A stretch of 64,000 bases of DNA, taken from contig JAKZHN010000009.1 of the NCBI GenBank assembly GCA_037179335.1, positions 806,001 through 870,000 on the forward strand. The letters run 5' to 3'. Below the pieces are notes generated by a model. It was given only the letters and a program-made list of their open reading frames with translations, was not told where the DNA came from and ran no database searches. Made by a program: the position numbers and the translations under genes. This document shows, one piece after another, positions 9,437 through 21,501 of the stretch. Source of the DNA: Cyclaneusma minus (taxonomy: Eukaryota; Ascomycota; Leotiomycetes; Marthamycetales; Marthamycetaceae). The first letter of the stretch is position 1; each line of letters begins with the position of its first letter.

Positions 9437-11219
9437 TTAGGTCTTAACATCCGGCTCAGTCCTGCCCACAAACTTCTGGAACTCAAGCATGTCGGTGGCC
9501 AGCTTGATATCCGGCTTCAAGAAGTCCTGCGCATCCTGCTTGTAGGTGCTGGCATCGCTAGTGTGCTTCTCAATGTACAGACGAATAGTAGCACCGCTGC
9601 TACCCGTGCCCGACAAACGCACCACAATGCGGCTGCCGTCCGAGAACTTGACGTACAGGCCTTGGTTCTTGGCCACGCTACCATCAAGATCGGTGTACGA
9701 GAAGTCACCGGCCTCTGCCACAGTGCGGTCGCCGATCTTGGAGCCGACGAAAGAAGAGTCGGCAATCTTGTCGGCCAGACCAGCGACAAGCTTGTTGGCT
9801 CCGTCGCTGTCGACGTTCTCGTAGTCGTAGCGCGTGAAGAACGTGCGGCCGTACTCGGTCCAGAAGTCGTGCTGGATCTTGGCGATACTGGGGGTGACGC
9901 TGGGATCAGACTCGCCGATGCCGGCGATGATGTTGAGCCAGGCAACGACGGCCCAGAGACCGTCTTTCTCGCGGATGTGGTTGCTGCCAGTACCGAAAGA
10001 TTCCTCACCGCAGATTGACAGCTTGTCGGCGTCGAAGAGGGCGCAGAAGAATTTCCAGCCAGTGGGCACTTCGTAGCTGGAGAGGCCTTGGGCCTTGGCT
10101 ACGAGGTCGACGGCGCCGGATGTGGGCATGGAGCGTGCAAGACCGTAGACGCCTTGCTTCTTGAAGTATGGGATCAGCTTGGCGTGATGGGCAATGATGG
10201 CCAAGCTGTCTCCGGGGGATACGAAGGCGTTGGCTCCGTAAATCATGTTGCGGTCTCCATCACCATCGGAAGCGGCACCGAAGTGGATGCCCTTGCTGTC
10301 GACAGCCTCGACAAGGGAGTGTGCGTATGTCAAGTTGGGGTCTGGGTGTCCGCCATTGAAGTCGGGCGAAGGAACGCAGTTTTGTGTGCTGCTCGAGTCC
10401 AGACCAAGCTCCTTCTCGAAGATGGCCTTACCGTAAGGGCCGGTGACACCGTGGAGAGCGTCGAAGAGGACCTTGAAGTCGGTGTGGTTTTGGAAGAATT
10501 TCTTGATAAGGGGGAAGTCGAAGATGTCCTTGAGCATGTCGACGTAGTCGGCAGTCGAGTCGATAATCTCAACCTCGAGAGGACCGTATGTCTTGGTTCC
10601 AATGGTGGAGATGTCGACCTCGGGGATATCTGCGATCTTGTAGGAAGTGAGGCCCTTGGAAACCTCGAAGATCTTGTTGGTAACGGATTCAGGGGCTGGG
10701 CCACCGTTGGACAAGTTGTACTTGATACCGAAGTCGTTCTTGGGTCCTATAGTTGTATGGTCAGTTTAAAAAGTATTCCAGAGGCATTGTATCAGGCCAC
10801 TAACCTCCAGCATTGTGACTGGCAGTCAACAAGATACCACCGGTAGCCTTGCGCTTGCGGATGACATGGCTGGCAGCTGGCGTACTCAGAATACCATTCT
10901 GGCCGATCAGCAGCTTCTTGACACCGTAGGCGGCACCGATCTTAGCGATCAATTGGATGACCTCAGGGTTCCAGTATCGTCCATCACCACCGATGACGAG
11001 GAAGCTTCCCTCGGCACCTTCAGGGATAGAAAGGAGGATGCTGGTGACGAAGGACTCGCTGTAATGCTCCTTCTGGAAGACAACGACCTTTTTGCGAAGA
11101 CCGGATCTGTATGGGGAAGATATTAGAGAGCTTCTTCACGGTTGGAGTGGGGCATTAGTTACTTACGTGCCGGGCTTCTGGTCGGCGAAAGGGGTGAGGG
11201 TAACAGTCTTGACGCTCAT
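9437..11219 (-). CDS. phosphoglucomutase
   Basis: Interconverts glucose-1-phosphate and glucose-6-phosphate in the cytosol, linking glycolysis with UDP-glucose, glycogen and wall-glucan supply. Three exons: 11167-11219, 10805-11106 and 9437-10746, together 554 aa, the usual length for the eukaryotic enzyme. Introns are 11107-11166 (GTAAGT..ACAG) and 10747-10804 (GTTAGT..ATAG). The phosphoserine loop TASHNAGG has Ser114. The metal-binding loop DGDGDRN is at about residue 279, and the sugar-binding GEESFG and C-terminal phosphate-binding RLSGTGSSGATIRLY are present. All residues needed for activity are visible. S. cerevisiae counterparts are Pgm1/Pgm2. Confidence 0.96.
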
Positions 11220-12091
11220 GATGGGCAGTTGTCTAGTGTTCTGAGGAGAGAAGAGAGGCAGAAAGTTGGACTGAGAGAAGAAGAAGCTCCTGAGCTTGGT
11301 TTTGGCGGGGGTCAATTAAGTTTCCAGGGGGGTCCTAAGGTTTCGGCTCCCTTATGCTCTTCAATCCTTGCCCCACGTCAACAGCTCCAATCAACCTGCA
11401 GCCGCCACTAGGAGGGGTAACCGGCGGCCAATCAGCGCCGAAGACAGCTAGCAGGGATATAGCATCTTTCTTCACCGATTCGCCGACTCCCCGTCATTGC
11501 ACCAATTGAACTTCGTTTTTTCCGCCTCGTGAGAATATATTAACATAGCTCGCAAATCATAAACACCCAGGTACAATCATGGATCACTCTTGTTCTGATC
11601 AAGCAACACCAGACCATGTCATAGCTCATGTTCAAACTTCAATCATGACCTAGATTCTCCACAAGGGTCTAGACAACTTGCCGCTACTAGTGATGTATGG
11701 CGAAAGATGTCCTGACATACCATTCGAATAGAGGCTGCTTCAGCTGATTTCCAATGTCATAAAAATCTCAGGAAATGTCTTGAAAGCTGCTGTTCTTCTC
11801 GATTGTCCGTGGATCTGGCATTGAATATGTCTCTGGTGATCTATCACAGCCGTGTTTGATCAACGTGGTGTTGTTGTCATTCCCTGAATTCCCCAGCTTG
11901 GTCTCACATATCTCTTCGAGCAAATCTTTCTGTTCGTCCTCATGGCAGCTTGACGAGCTTGCTGTCAGAATTCCGAGTCGACGTTGGTACCGGCTGAATA
12001 TCCTCGAGAATACTTTCCGGAGCCATTTTTCTGCTCCTCGAAGCTCCAAAGAGCTTTCGAGCGTTTCGACAAATATGCCATCGATGCCCTC
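11220..12091. other. phosphoglucomutase promoter region and 3' flank of the oligoribonuclease gene
   Basis: No gene recognised. The part nearest 11220 should hold the phosphoglucomutase promoter and leader. The segment 11500-12090 shows only short frames without family resemblance. Confidence 0.5.
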
Positions 12092-12720
12092 CTAGCTCGT
12101 TGGCTTCTGGAAAATAATCTCCTTATAGTACCTCGCCTCCGCAATACTCTCCAGAATATCGTCCTTTGCCTGATGCAGTCCTTGTTTCTTCGGCACACCT
12201 TTCTTTACCTCCTCGGGCGACCACATTCTCATCGCCTCCTTGATCGTACTCACATCCAAAATCCGATAATGCAAATGATCCATCACCTTCTTATAAGCTC
12301 CCTTCCTCAAAAACGCTTTATCAGCATGCACCGAATTCCCCGCCAGCAGCGCCGTCCTCGGCTCAGGCACAAATTTCTTGATATATGCGAGCAGTCCGTC
12401 GGCAGCTTCTTCGGCGGTGGTAGTAGAGGAGAGGACGGCAGCAGTGAGGCCAGATGCGCCGTGTGTACGGACACACCATTCGTCCATCAGACTGTCGAGC
12501 GTTTCTTTGGTTTGGTGGATCACGACGCCGTAGCCGATGGGGTCGAGGAGCTCGAGCGCGCTGTTGGTGATGAGGCAGAAGATTTCGATTATGAGATCGC
12601 GGTCGGGGTCGAGACCTGTCATCTGGGACAGTCAGCGTGGATGAAGGGAGTGGGAGGTGGTGGGAGACGGACTTCACAGTCGATCCAGACCAAGGGCTGG
12701 GAGTCTTTGGTTGCGGCCAT
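12092..12720 (-). CDS. rex2: oligoribonuclease (3'-5' exoribonuclease, REXO2 type)
   Basis: Degrades 2-5-nt RNA remnants; in eukaryotes the family acts mainly in mitochondria. Two exons, 12673-12720 and 12092-12622, give 192 aa. The intron (12623-12672) starts GTCCGT and ends CCCAG. It splits the first catalytic motif, which rejoins as WIDCE-MTGLD. DEDDh residues are visible: Asp14 and Glu16, Asp117 in GNSVHADKAFL, His134 and Asp139 in HLHYRILDVSTIKE. An N-terminal mitochondrial presequence is not evident from this start. The divergent oxidoreductase starts 507 nt away, so the two genes share an intergenic region. Confidence 0.94.
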
Positions 12721-13226
12721 TGCGAGATAGTGTGTCTGTCGTCTGCCTGATATCAGTTGGCGATCATGAAACTTCGAGATGCGCCGACGATTTTGGATCT
12801 TGAAGCTGGTCTCGGTTGCAAGGTGAGAATTCGAAAATGGTGCTCGACAATTGACACATGCCCTTGCCTCGGGAAAACAAACAACTCCAGCACGCTTAAA
12901 TGAGAAAGATGTCAAGTTCGGGCGCATCTTGACTACAAACCTGTGAATTTTCGGAAGCCTTTCGTCTTCTCGATTCAAATACTTACTCTGGAGCCGAGAT
13001 CTACATGACGCCTGATAACGACAGCGAGGGTTGTTGAGCTTTCGATAGGGCCGGTGGTGGTCATCACAGGCCAAAATGATTTGTCTCTCAGACAACCCCG
13101 CAATCCGCACCAAAGCTGCCACATTCAGCTGCATCTCAACTCCATGAGACGTGAAAATCGTATTAAAACCAGGAAAAATCCTCTCTGTCCCGAATTCGGC
13201 TTCATAATAATATTCTATAACGGGAA
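12721..13226. promoter_or_regulatory. shared divergent promoter region
   Basis: Lies between the start codons of the oligoribonuclease (minus) and the oxidoreductase (plus). An AT-rich box (ATAATAATATTCTATAA, about 13203-13220) sits immediately before the longest oxidoreductase start. That hints that transcription may begin further downstream and that the second Met at 13296 is used. Confidence 0.5.
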
Positions 13227-14935
13227 ATGGCACCCCACGCCGAAGCCGACGTCGAGGATGTCGTCAACCGACTACCAGCTCCCACCCGCCCCCCTATGTC
13301 CGCCAACCCCCCTCGATTCCTCATAATCGGAGCCGGCTCACGAGGCACAACCTACGCTCGAGCAATAGGCACCTCTACCAACGGAGTCTGCGTCGGCATC
13401 GCCGAACCCATAAAGAGCAAACGAGAAAACTTAGGAAGCAAATACATCTGGAGTGCGGATAAAGGACCAAGTGAAGGCCAGGCATTTGAAGACTGGAAGG
13501 ACTTTTTGAAATATGAACTGGACAGAAGAGATAGAGCTGCTAGAGGAGAAAAGGTTCCTGAAGGGGTTGATGGAGTGTTTATTTGTGTGTTGGATGAGAT
13601 GCATAAGGAAGTTATTCTGGGGCTAGAACCGCTTGGGTTGCATATTATGTGTGAGAAACCACTTGCCTGTACGCTGGATGATTGTGTTTCGATATACAGG
13701 TCTCTGTTACCAAATGGCCCAGGAACTACACCCTCGAAGATATTCTCAATCGGTCACGTGCTTCGGTATAGTTCTCACAATATGCTACTTCGAAAACTGT
13801 TACTTGAAGAGAAGGTGATCGGAGAAATCATGTCCATTGAACACACCGAGCCAGTCGGATGGTGGCACTTCACCCATTCCTACGTCCGGTATGCTAAAAC
13901 CTCCTCCCTTATCAATTGGAACTTCTCCGAAAACAACTAACACAACTTGTTAGAGGCAACTGGCGAAAAGAATCCTCAACCGCCCCCTCTCTCCTCACCA
14001 AATCCTGCCACGACATCGACCTCCTCCTCTGGCTCCTCTGCTCCCCACCGCCCTCCTCCCCCCATCCCCCGCACCTCCCATCCACCATCTCCTCCTCCGG
14101 CAGTCTCCACTACTTCAACAAAACCCGCAAACCTGTCCAAGCCGGCACTGCCACAAACTGCCTCTCCTGTCCCCACGAGCCATCCTGCAATTTCTCAGCC
14201 AAGAAAATCTATCTCGGTTCTTCACCAGGCATGAAAAGTTTAGGCAACGGAAACACAAAATGGCCCGTCGATATCGTGTTACCAGAAATCGAAGACATTG
14301 TTCGAGAAAAGGGGGTGGATGCTGGTAAGCAAGCGCTGACAGAGAAGCTGGCTGAAGATTATGGGACGGATGGAAAGGAGGAAGGAGAGCAACAGAGGAA
14401 TTATTTTGGAAGATGTGTGTATGAAGCTGGCAACGACGTCTGCGATGACCAAGTCGTGACACTAACATGGGAGAACGACCCTGTTTCCCAAGAGGAAGGC
14501 GAAAACAGCAATCAAACGTTGCAGAATCGCGGTGCGAAGACGGCTGTGTTTCACATGGTAGCTTTCACCAAGAAGATTTGTCAACGCTACAGCCATATAT
14601 ACGGTACCGATGGCGAGATATACGCAGACAGCGAGAGTATCACGATCGAGGATTTTAGATCGGGGGAAACGAAGAGGTATTATCCGCATGTGGCGGTGGG
14701 ACATGGAGGGGGTGATGATGGGTTGGCGAGACAGTTTGTGCTGGCGGTGGATCGGGTGAAGAATGGGGGGATGGGGGTGGAGGAGGCGCAGAGGGAATTT
14801 GTGGGGTGTTCGTTGGAGGAGGTGGTTAGGAGTCATGCGGTGGTTTTTGCGGCTGAGGAGGCGAGGAGGGGGAAGCTGGTGGTGGATTGGAGGGAGTGGT
14901 GGGAAAGGGAGGTTGAGGGGAGGTTGGCTGTTTGA
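13227..14935 (+). CDS. Gfo/Idh/MocA-type NAD(P)-dependent oxidoreductase
   Basis: Two exons, 13227-13888 and 13954-14935, give 547 aa. The intron 13889-13953 runs GTATGC..GTTAG with a CTAAC box. The Rossmann dinucleotide loop FLIIGAGSRGTTYA comes near residue 31, and the family motif EKPLACT follows the VFICVLDEMHKEV segment. Both are typical of sugar/inositol dehydrogenase-like enzymes. The C-terminal alpha/beta substrate domain is in exon 2 and includes an unusual Pro/Ser-rich insert and several cysteines. Met24 (13296), just before the Rossmann strand, is a credible alternative start. The substrate cannot be deduced. The gene is divergent from the oligoribonuclease. Confidence 0.88.
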
Positions 14936-15208
14936 GGATTGTGTGTGGCTTTGGCGGGTGGAAAAGGGGGTAATGAGGATATGACTATTGTTTATGAATT
15001 GATGAAGGCAGATGGTGTGTTGTTGAGTATGGCTCCAATTATAAGCCAGGACTTGACGGAGCCGAGCAGGACCGATCCAAGGCTCAAAATACATGACTGC
15101 TGTCACGTAGCTGACACAGTGGCTGCGCTTGACTAGATCGCTTCACATGCTGTCGAGATTTCAAGATCCTCCTTGGTCACATCAGTTGGTGTCGTTTGCG
15201 CAGGCAGG
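14936..15208. other. 3' flank, nothing recognised
   Basis: Spacer between the oxidoreductase stop codon and the 62-nt minisatellite. It should contain the 3' UTR. Confidence 0.5.
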
Positions 15209-15619
15209 TCCAGCTTCACGCCGTCCGGACACATCGATGTGCAACAAAACACCCCCTGACCCCCTAGCCTCCAGCTTCAACCTCGTCCAGATATATCGAT
15301 GTGAAGCTTTGAACTCCACCAGCCAGCCTCACTCCGGCCGAACACATCGATGTGCAACAAAACAGCCTTTCCCTTTTCCCAGGGTCCAGCTTCACACCGT
15401 CCGAACGCGTCGACATGCAACAAAATATCTCCCCCGTTTTCCAGGCCCCAGCTTCACACCGTCCGAACGCGTCGATGTGCAATAAACTCCCTCCCTTTGG
15501 TCCAAGGGCGAGCTCCACACCGTCCGAGCACGTCGACATGCAACAAACTATCTCCTCCTCTCCCCAGGCCCCAGCTTCACACAGCGCACAACAAACATCC
15601 AAAAGCCAGCTTCACCATC
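15209..15619. repeat. minisatellite with a unit of about 62 nt
   Basis: Eight copies, some degenerate, begin with (C)CAGCTTCAC at about 15211, 15272, 15324, 15387, 15449, 15510, 15572 and 15608. A full unit reads CCAGCTTCACACCGTCCGAA, then CGCGTCGA(T/C)(A/G)TGCAACAAA and a C/T-rich filler. Spacing is 61, 52, 63, 62, 61, 62 and 36 nt. Open frames run through it on both strands, but 62 is not a multiple of three, so the frames do not repeat and I do not call them genes. Confidence 0.88.
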
Positions 15620-16033
15620 TTGATTTTCAAAAATAACAAACCCCAATAGTCCTGTAGCTCAGATAAACATTCGATTATAGGGGTGAGCCTGAACTAGGCA
15701 GGACATCCCACCGATTCATTACTCTAGTAGTCATTGAGACCTCTATAAGCACCACGCAGCAGGATCGCGCCAGCTCCAGCCAGCGAAGCCGCCTGCCTGC
15801 TCGCCTCAGCCATTTCCCTCAAACGCCGTCGCAATGCACCTTTTCCGTCAAAACCAGAGACATGATGATGCCCGTCACTTTGCTCCGTTCCCAATGAGTC
15901 CCCTGAGTCACCCATCCCAAGCCCCCGTGTCCGTCTCTCGCCCGAACACCTGCCGATTCCGAAGTGCCCTCATTTTTTTTTGTACAGCCACGACGAAGCC
16001 ACCCATTCCCAATTCGAGTTCAAGCCCGGAAGA
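15620..16033. other. intergenic, 3' flank of the CSC1-like gene
   Basis: No gene recognised. It contains the 3' UTR of the minus-strand CSC1-like gene. Confidence 0.5.
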
Positions 16034-19000
16034 CTAAAAGCCGCCCTGCCACCCCGCGTTCTGCCGTCCCCGTCTAAAGTTATCATAACTCGTATCGTCG
16101 ATATCCTCCACGTTCTGCCCTCCATAATACGCCCTATCACCCACTCCCAAATCGCCACTACCCGTCGCCCCATGCCCCATCGCATCTTCATGGTGATGCT
16201 CTTCCTGCGGCAACCCTCCATAACCCCTGTGTCCTCCACCCAAGAACCCCGGTGCCCTCGGTCCAGGACTACCATCTCTCCCTCCGGATGTTCCAAACGC
16301 CATGTCCGCCGCGCCAGCCATGAGGCCCAGCTCGGTCTCGCTCTCATTCACCTGCTGGTAGATCGGCGGCATCTTCGCAAAGCCCATGCCACCCTGAGGA
16401 ACCCGCCGACCACCAGGTAGCAACGAGTTAGGCATTGAAGGGCCTGGGCCCTGCTGTCTCCTCTCTGGACTCTGTATCCGCCCAGGACTACCATAGCCGT
16501 CTTGCGAGGGGCTGCCGCTTCTGTCAACGCCGCGGTAGAAACTTTGTGGTGTCTGCGAGCGCTCGGAAACGAGGTCTTCGTTGCGCCCGTATAGGTTGCC
16601 GCCGCCGCCGAATTCGTCGGCGAAATCGGTGCGGTTCTTGTAGTAGGCGAAGTCGAGATTGGCTTCGGGGACGATCTCGAAGCCGGGGACGCCGCCTTTG
16701 CGCGTCGCGGAGCGGCCGGGCCGGCCTTTGTTGCTCATGTTTTCAAGCACGTAGGTGTCAGAGTAACCGGACATGGAGGCCATGTCGTCGGAGCCGGCGT
16801 TGTTGCTGTCGGTTAGACGACCGCGGTAGATTGCTGCAAGGATGTTTTGTGCTTTGGCGTGTACCATGGGAGTGATTAGCGGCTTGTAGAGAGCAGGGTG
16901 GCCGAAGCGTGAGGCGAGGCGGTCGTTCTTGTGGCCGAAGAGATTGTCTTTGGCGTAGATAGCCTCGGGATTCTTGATCTTGTTGGCGACGCTGAAGTAG
17001 TGGATTTTGTCGTCGAACTTGCGCATGCACCACCACTTGAATGCGAGCATTAAAAATGGGGGCGGTACGACTGCGAAGGCTTCGTAATGTCGGCCATCAC
17101 CGTTAGACCAGACAGCAAGGAAGACAACAAGATTACTGAGAATGGCGGCGAAGATTATGCGGTTAAAGACCACCCGCCAGTACACGCCCCCGGACTCAGT
17201 CTTCGTGATGAAGATGTAAAGAAGAAGGTATTTCTTCAAGTACACATCGATGGCGAAGTATAATGCCGCTGCAGGAAGGACAAGCGGCTGGAGGGTGGCG
17301 TAGCAAAGCGCGACGGTAGCGTAGTACAGAAAGTAGTTGTAGTAGCTGGCATAATCGAAAGAAGGGGGTGCAGTCAGCTCGATCATTTCACGGGGTGTAG
17401 GACTTGAGAACTTGCGTTGGCAGAAACTCAGGAACAGCGTCCAGAGCTGTCCCAAGTCAATGGCTGCCCCGATATTCCTCTGTAATAACCACGTCACCCA
17501 GAAAGGGGAGATATCACAAAGAGATTGGAACAGAGAGTCGGTGAAATCAGCACCCTCAATCGCGTCCCATGCATTCGTTCCCTTGTTCGTGTTAACGATG
17601 ACGTTTGAGATAAAAGTCCAGAGACTGCTGAAGACGGAGAAAACAATCAAATTGTTGAACACGAAGAACGAATACAGCTTGCTGATAACATGGCGTTCCC
17701 GTGATGTCTTGGTCCGGTCTCCGGCATTGATGGAAAGTCTGCGGAAGATGATTGGAAGGACCAAGAACACGATCGAGGTAATGGCAGGAGAAGCCACACC
17801 CTGCACGATCGACCAGAAATGTGTATTGGCCTCTAAAGCGGTCTGAAAGGCGGGCCAGACGGCTCCCAGATTCGACAGATTGACTAGAAATATGGAAATC
17901 ATAGCGTTAGGAGCAATCCAGGCCACAGTGAGGAGAGAAATCCAGAAGTTGTTCACAAGTCGCCTCCATCTTCTCGTTTTCAGGGAAAGTGGCATGTTGT
18001 TCCAAATAATATCATTCGGCCGTGGAGCCAGAGCAATAGTCGTTCCTTGGGGATGCTGTTTGCGTGCCGCATACGCAATGCTATGAGCTTCTGCAATATC
18101 CTCATAGCTTGCAAAGCCATAGGGCATGGGATTTCTTTTGTCGATCGAGGTTCGGACCTCCTTAATTTCCAACTCCAGATCTCGGATACGCCCAGTCAAA
18201 TAATCAATTGCATCAACTTTCTGGCCTTTAGGGTAAGACCCATAAGAAGGGTCTTTCTTAGACGGCTTGCATAAAGGGCGGGCGTTTGGCAGATTGGCGG
18301 GATCCTTCAGATAGCTTGCCAAATACTGTTCTAGCTTTCGCACATGCTTCTGATGTTCCTCGATGAGTTCGGGCAGTTCTTTGACGTTTCGTCCGATGGC
18401 GGTTCGAGAAAACGAGGAATTCGGGACGACAGCATCGATAACTTTGGCAATACCCTCGTCGGTGCGGAAGCCCTTTGGAAGGTCATTCACCTATCACAAT
18501 CAGCGAGCTTTCAAAACCATTCTTTCCAGTAAAGCCCTACCATCAAGGTCCGCGCGTGCAAGCTTGACTGATACTCAGGACTGTCAAAATATTGTCTTCG
18601 CAGTCCCAGCACCTTCCGGTAATTCCACCATAGAAAGCCAGCAATAATGATATTGAACAACCAAGCGCATATTGCTATTCCCCAATTCGGCTCCCCAAAG
18701 GTGTTCAAGGGCGTAATGCGTGCGTAAAAAGAAGTCCCAGACACATGGTCATTGGTCCAGTTTATAGGGATCAATATCCCGCAGCCCAAGATTGCGATGG
18801 ATAAAAACATGTTCCGCAGCATTCGTGTAAAGCGCAAGAAGATAGTCGCATCGAGTCCCACGGTACCGACGAGATCCTGTTCCTTGGTTTTGAGCACCGG
18901 CCCGAGCCATGCAAAGAATCCCTTTCCCAGTGGAGGGGGCGCATGCTTCTCGTCCGCATGTTTGAGCTTTGGCGCATACACCACCGTGTTATATGGTCGC

Positions 19001-19243
19001 AGGACGGAGAAGAGGAGGGTGAGAAGGGCGGTGACGACCAAAGATGTTCCGAGAGAGGCCCAGATCGAGTCTTCAGTGAACTAGAGGTCAAGTTAGAATG
19101 GCTACAGCAAGTGAAAGTTTGCGACAATCACGTACACTGGACTTGAAGGGACTTTGTAATAATTGGAGGAGTTTGTCGGTACCAGAGTTGCCACTGTCAT
19201 CCCGCCTCCCTAACAGGATGCGACTAGGGGTTGTTGAGTCCAT
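16034..19243 (-). CDS. CSC1/OSCA-type (DUF221) membrane protein, putative calcium-permeable channel
   Basis: Three exons, 19136-19243, 18541-19080 and 16034-18490, give 1034 aa. Introns are 19081-19135 (GTACGT..CTAG) and 18491-18540 (GTAGGG..ATAG). Order: a short N terminus, a first helix (SIWASLGTSLVVTALLTLLF), two more N-terminal helices, and a cytosolic domain of about 150 residues. The conserved core of about eight helices follows, including RRWRRLVNNFWISLLTVAWI and FSVFSSLWTF. A long Gly/Ser/Pro-rich cytosolic tail of about 270 residues has RIQSPERRQQ-like segments. This is the layout of the RSN1/CSC1/phosphate-superfamily Pfam set. Family members are hyperosmolality- or stretch-gated cation channels, and some fungal ones are linked to Golgi-to-surface transport. 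The exact role here is inferred. Confidence 0.92.
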
Positions 19244-21501
19244 GGTCTACGGATATAGCGAACGTGGGAGGCCGGAGGCCACTCTGATAAGAGTCTGCAG
19301 ACGATGTTCTGGCGGGTGGATCAGGACGTGCAAGGCGCCGGGTGCTCGGAGGAAGCGAGGCGACCCTTTGTTCTGGGAACAAGGAGATGAGCCGTCGATG
19401 GTGTTTGATCTTGATTGCAGATCCGGTGTCCCTCAGTTGAATCTGGAATCGACAGGCACATGCACAATGTGGGGAGGGATCGCCACTTGTGAGGGACCCT
19501 GGAAATAATGTCTTGCAGCAGCGAACAACCAACAATTCGACAAAGAAACTTGAGTCTCCTATGTTCCGGTCACGCGAGAGCCTTGGGCGGCAGCGGCAGG
19601 CCCCTCGGCCACGCGCAGTCTATGTGGGCGCCAGGTTATGTTCACATATACGAGAAAACAAGACGATCCCATGCTGTGAAATGCGATGACATGACGGCCC
19701 GGAGGTGTTTGGCCATATGTCAGGGTTAGAGTTCATCAAGTTTTCGAGCCGGCAGGATTGATTAACCTTTGCAGCGCTTGGCTGCAAAGGGCATGGCACG
19801 GCTCTGTGGAGGATGGCAGCTGAATCTGATTGGTATTGATACATGTATGCAGAAGACCCTTGCGCCATATGCGCGGTTCGAGGATCTCGATGTCGCTCGA
19901 CCGTCTAGTTTGTGTAACTATTTTATAGCTATTTTTAGTTGTATATCTTGCCTTAATTTGAAGTTGAATAGTCCTCAAATTTTGACTTCCTTATACACGC
20001 TGTATTTGTTATCTAACTTAGCCGTAACGTGTGTTCACCGCGATCCGTGCTATCACGACCTCCGTTGATGTTGAGTTTACGTTAAATGTGAAAGCTCATC
20101 CGCTAAAGCTTGTCATCGAAGCTTTCGGATTATATGCAGCGACTGGGCTTCCTTCTATCCAGGAGAACCCTGAATGCGCCATCCTATATCACACCACTTT
20201 TAGGGATCTAGATTCTAGGGCGCGCTGATTGCTACCCGGGTAGAGAGATATGTAAAAACGAAGCAATCATTGTGTGAAGCAATCTTAACGACCTTGACCA
20301 GCTTTTCAGGCTGTCACCTCGATAGGTATTTGCCCTTCGAGTAGAAAAGTGTTTCAATTGCTGTTATGGAATCTTTTAGAGAATAAAGTAGAGAGAGTCA
20401 TCCACGAACCCGCAGTTAGCTATATCAATCTCAGAATAGTATTGAAAGCAGCATTCAAATCGCATGACTTCAAAAAAAAAAAGAGGCAAAAACTTGGTTA
20501 TTTCTCCTGCGCTTCTTTTCGCGACTCCCGAGTTTCTTGGAAACAAACAGGAATGTACCTGGTCACGAGCATCACCTGATTCATCGCTGCGTGTCCGGAC
20601 CATTCAGCCAACCGTAGTGGGTCCGTGACGTCTTCGGTGAGGCGGCAGGCTGGTGTGGCTGGGGCAACAATGCAGGGGAAATCGGCATCGAAGCGATACA
20701 TCACATTGTTCCTCTGCAGCCTTGGAAATCGACGACATCTCCACTCCAGTCTCCGGGAAATTTCTTGTTATGGCATTTCAGAGTATCAGAGGCTAAGAGC
20801 GAGCTTTCCCGGCTGTGAGCCCTTTCAATGAATTCACTCTGTATCAAGGCTCTGGCATAAAACGATGCTGGCGCCGAAAACGGCATCGGACATGCCAGAC
20901 AGATTCCCCGCATTTGTTTTGGGCGTGCTGCAAGCCTGCAATCACACTACAAAACATCGAAGAGCATCGAAACATCAAATGCCTCCAACCGTACCCCCAC
21001 GTGCCACAGCAAAGCTGGTCGAGAGAACAATGGGCCATGCTCCCAAGGAACAATCATAGGCGGATTGGCATAATGGCATTTGGCAAAGTGGCAGGAGTCT
21101 TGACTCCGGAAGGCTGGGGCTAAGCGCAGGAACATATCTGATCTCGTAGCATGGCTGGGCTTGGCTGAACTCTGGTATGGTGTCTGAAAGCGGAAGCCCT
21201 GTGCCCGAGCCAAGGGGAATGGTCCATGTCTCCCTAAACAAGGCCGCCTGGTCACGGCAATTTTAGCTCGGCCCTCTCCATCGACAAGCTCGCTCTTCGA
21301 CAAGTTCTTTCGCCATCTCTTCACACCCCAACACTTGTCAACTCCTTTCTCCCCTCTTGTCGCAACATCTCAATTGGAAGCGCGCTTGCTTTCTCTCATC
21401 TCCTATCACTTGCGCCGACCACTGTCATCTACTATCTACATATATTAGCTGCTTTGTGAGAGCTACAGAGAGCTCCGAGAACCGACGTCATCACAACCAC
21501 C
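19244..21501. other. 2.2-kb intergenic region between divergent genes
   Basis: Contains the promoters of the CSC1-like gene and the Tudor-domain gene. The last 200 nt are CT-rich (typical fungal leader). The middle (about 19500-21200) shows no coding gene, tRNA or clear repeat that I can support. Confidence 0.5.

Noticed and set aside
15129..15649. Open frames of about 95-118 codons on both strands across the 62-nt repeat
   Set aside because: They are open because the repeat unit happens to lack stops; the unit is not a multiple of three and the frame shifts from unit to unit.
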